Source: Paracoccaceae bacterium
GTDB taxonomy: Bacteria; Pseudomonadota; Alphaproteobacteria; Rhodobacterales; Rhodobacteraceae
Direction of reading: 5' to 3'
Assembly: GCA_026982275.1 (NCBI GenBank)
Contig: JALSHK010000043.1
Location: forward strand, 1-5,883
Length of the DNA stretch: 5,883 bases
The notes under the pieces were generated by a model, which did no database searches, was not told the DNA's origin, and worked only from the letters and a program-made list of their open reading frames with translations. Positions 5,026 through 5,883 of this stretch are shown one piece after another (the stretch's first letter is position 1; each line of letters opens with the position of its first letter). The translations under genes were made by a program, and so were the position numbers.

Positions 5026-5883
5026 TTAGCCGCGCCCGTAATCATCCTCAAAGCGGATGATATCCTGCTCGCTCAGAATCTCGCCCGATTGCACCTCGAT
5101 CAGCTCCAGCGGCTCCGGCCCGGCATTTTCCAGCGCATGCACCTCGCCCAGCGGGATATAGGTGGATTGGTTGGCCTCCAGCTCAAACACCTGATCGCCG
5201 CGCGTAACCTTCGCGCGGCCCGCCACCACCACCCAATGCTCGGCGCGGTGCTTGTGCTTTTGCAAGGAAAGCCGCGCGCCGGCATTGACCGTGATCCGCT
5301 TCACCAGATAGCCCGCGCCGCAATCCACGCAATCATATTTGCCCCAAGGCCGGAATTCTTCGCGGTGGTGGCGCAGCTCGGGGCGGTCTTGCGCCTTAAG
5401 CTGCGCCACCAGCGCCTTCACCTCCTGCGCGCGCGCAAGCGGCGCAACCAGCACCGCGTCTTTGGTTTCGACCACCAGCATATTTTCCAGCCCGACCGTA
5501 GCCACCAGCCGGCTGCCGGCATGGATATAATTGCCCGCGCCATCAAGGCTGACCACATCGCCAACCTCGCTATTGCCCGCGCCGGATTTATCCGAAATCT
5601 GCCACAGCGCCTGCCAGGAGCCGATATCGCACCAGCCCGCCTGCATCGGCACCACCACGGCGCGCTCGGTCTGCTCCATCACCGCATAATCCACCGATTC
5701 CGCCGGGGTTTGCAAAAACGCCGCCGTATCAAAACGGGTGAAATCAAAATCAACGTTTGCGCCTTTGGCCGCCGCCTCGCAACCCGCCAAAATATCGGGC
5801 CGATAGCGCTTCAGCTCCGCCAGATACACACTGGCGCGAAACATGAAAATACCGCTATTCCAGAAATAGCCCCCCTCGGCCAG
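5026..5883 (-). CDS. manC: Mannose-1-phosphate guanylyltransferase / mannose-6-phosphate isomerase, 5'-truncated by the window
   Basis: This is the C-terminal 285 residues or so of a bifunctional enzyme (ManC/AlgA/XanB/CpsB type, about 470 residues) that makes mannose-6-phosphate from fructose-6-phosphate and GDP-mannose from mannose-1-phosphate, feeding surface polysaccharide synthesis. The frame stays open to the window edge, reading EGGYFWNSGIFMFRAS, so the ATG at 5844 is internal. The remaining guanylyltransferase part includes GWCDIGSWQALW (from 5637 down to about 5602). The isomerase cupin domain follows, starting near EFRPWGKYDCVDCG, with the type II motif QKHKHRAEHWVVVAG (5262-5218), the metal-site segment LGEVHALEN and the C-terminal signature LIEVQSGE...DIIRFEDDYGR. 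Both activities therefore appear intact in the visible part. The stop is TAA at 5028-5026. Neighbouring sugar genes, if any, lie outside the window. Confidence 0.94.
   Translation of the reverse strand: MAEGGYFWNSGIFMFRASVYLAELKRYRPDILAGCEAAAKGANVDFDFTRFDTAAFLQTPAESVDYAVMEQTERAVVVPMQAGWCDIGSWQALWQISDKSGAGNSEVGDVVSLDGAGNYIHAGSRLVATVGLENMLVVETKDAVLVAPLARAQEVKALVAQLKAQDRPELRHHREEFRPWGKYDCVDCGAGYLVKRITVNAGARLSLQKHKHRAEHWVVVAGRAKVTRGDQVFELEANQSTYIPLGEVHALENAGPEPLELIEVQSGEILSEQDIIRFEDDYGRG

Noticed and set aside
5842..5844. ATG as the start of the manC-type gene
   Set aside because: The reading frame continues to the window edge with the conserved GGYFWNSGIF segment, so this Met is internal.
1..5883. 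CRISPR array, tRNA, rRNA, insertion sequence or phage genes
   Set aside because: No regularly spaced repeats, tRNA-like cloverleaf, transposase or terminal inverted repeats with target duplications were seen on either strand.

Overview
The window looks like a chromosomal segment of an alphaproteobacterium, most likely a member of the Rhodobacterales. That placement is inferred from the style of the Hsp33, NUDIX and DUF2799 proteins, the moderately high GC and the gene mix; it was not tested by search. No phage, transposon, CRISPR or toxin-antitoxin genes are visible. All seven genes are ordinary housekeeping or envelope genes, two of them cut by the window edges.

Layout, left to right. The 3' part of an RNase T2 family gene (+) ends at 491. 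A gene-free stretch of about 200 bp follows; it is rich in short hairpins and contains a strong intrinsic terminator for the minus strand at 498-520. hslO (Hsp33, -) occupies 691-1614. A 392-bp gap follows, holding the hslO promoter and a leader that can fold in two mutually exclusive ways, one of which buries the ribosome binding site. A NUDIX hydrolase (+, 2007-2459) and a PAP2 phosphatase (-, 2456-3139) converge and share four bases at their stop codons. A DUF2799 lipoprotein (+, 3224-3769) converges on an MltB-type lytic transglycosylase (-, 3781-4965) with an 11-bp gap. A short gap with a good promoter precedes the 3' part of a bifunctional mannose-1-phosphate guanylyltransferase / mannose-6-phosphate isomerase (-, 5026 to the window end).

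How the genes fit together. The genes alternate in direction and are mostly single transcription units, so there is no clear operon. Several concern the envelope: PAP2 (lipid or isoprenoid phosphate), DUF2799 lipoprotein (outer membrane, unknown), lytic transglycosylase (peptidoglycan) and ManC-type enzyme (GDP-mannose for surface polysaccharide). Hsp33 is a redox-activated cytosolic chaperone.

The most interesting signal is the hslO leader at 1620-1650, which has the architecture of an RNA thermometer or other translational switch in front of a stress chaperone. It is a prediction from base pairing read by eye. I found no novel multi-gene system here.
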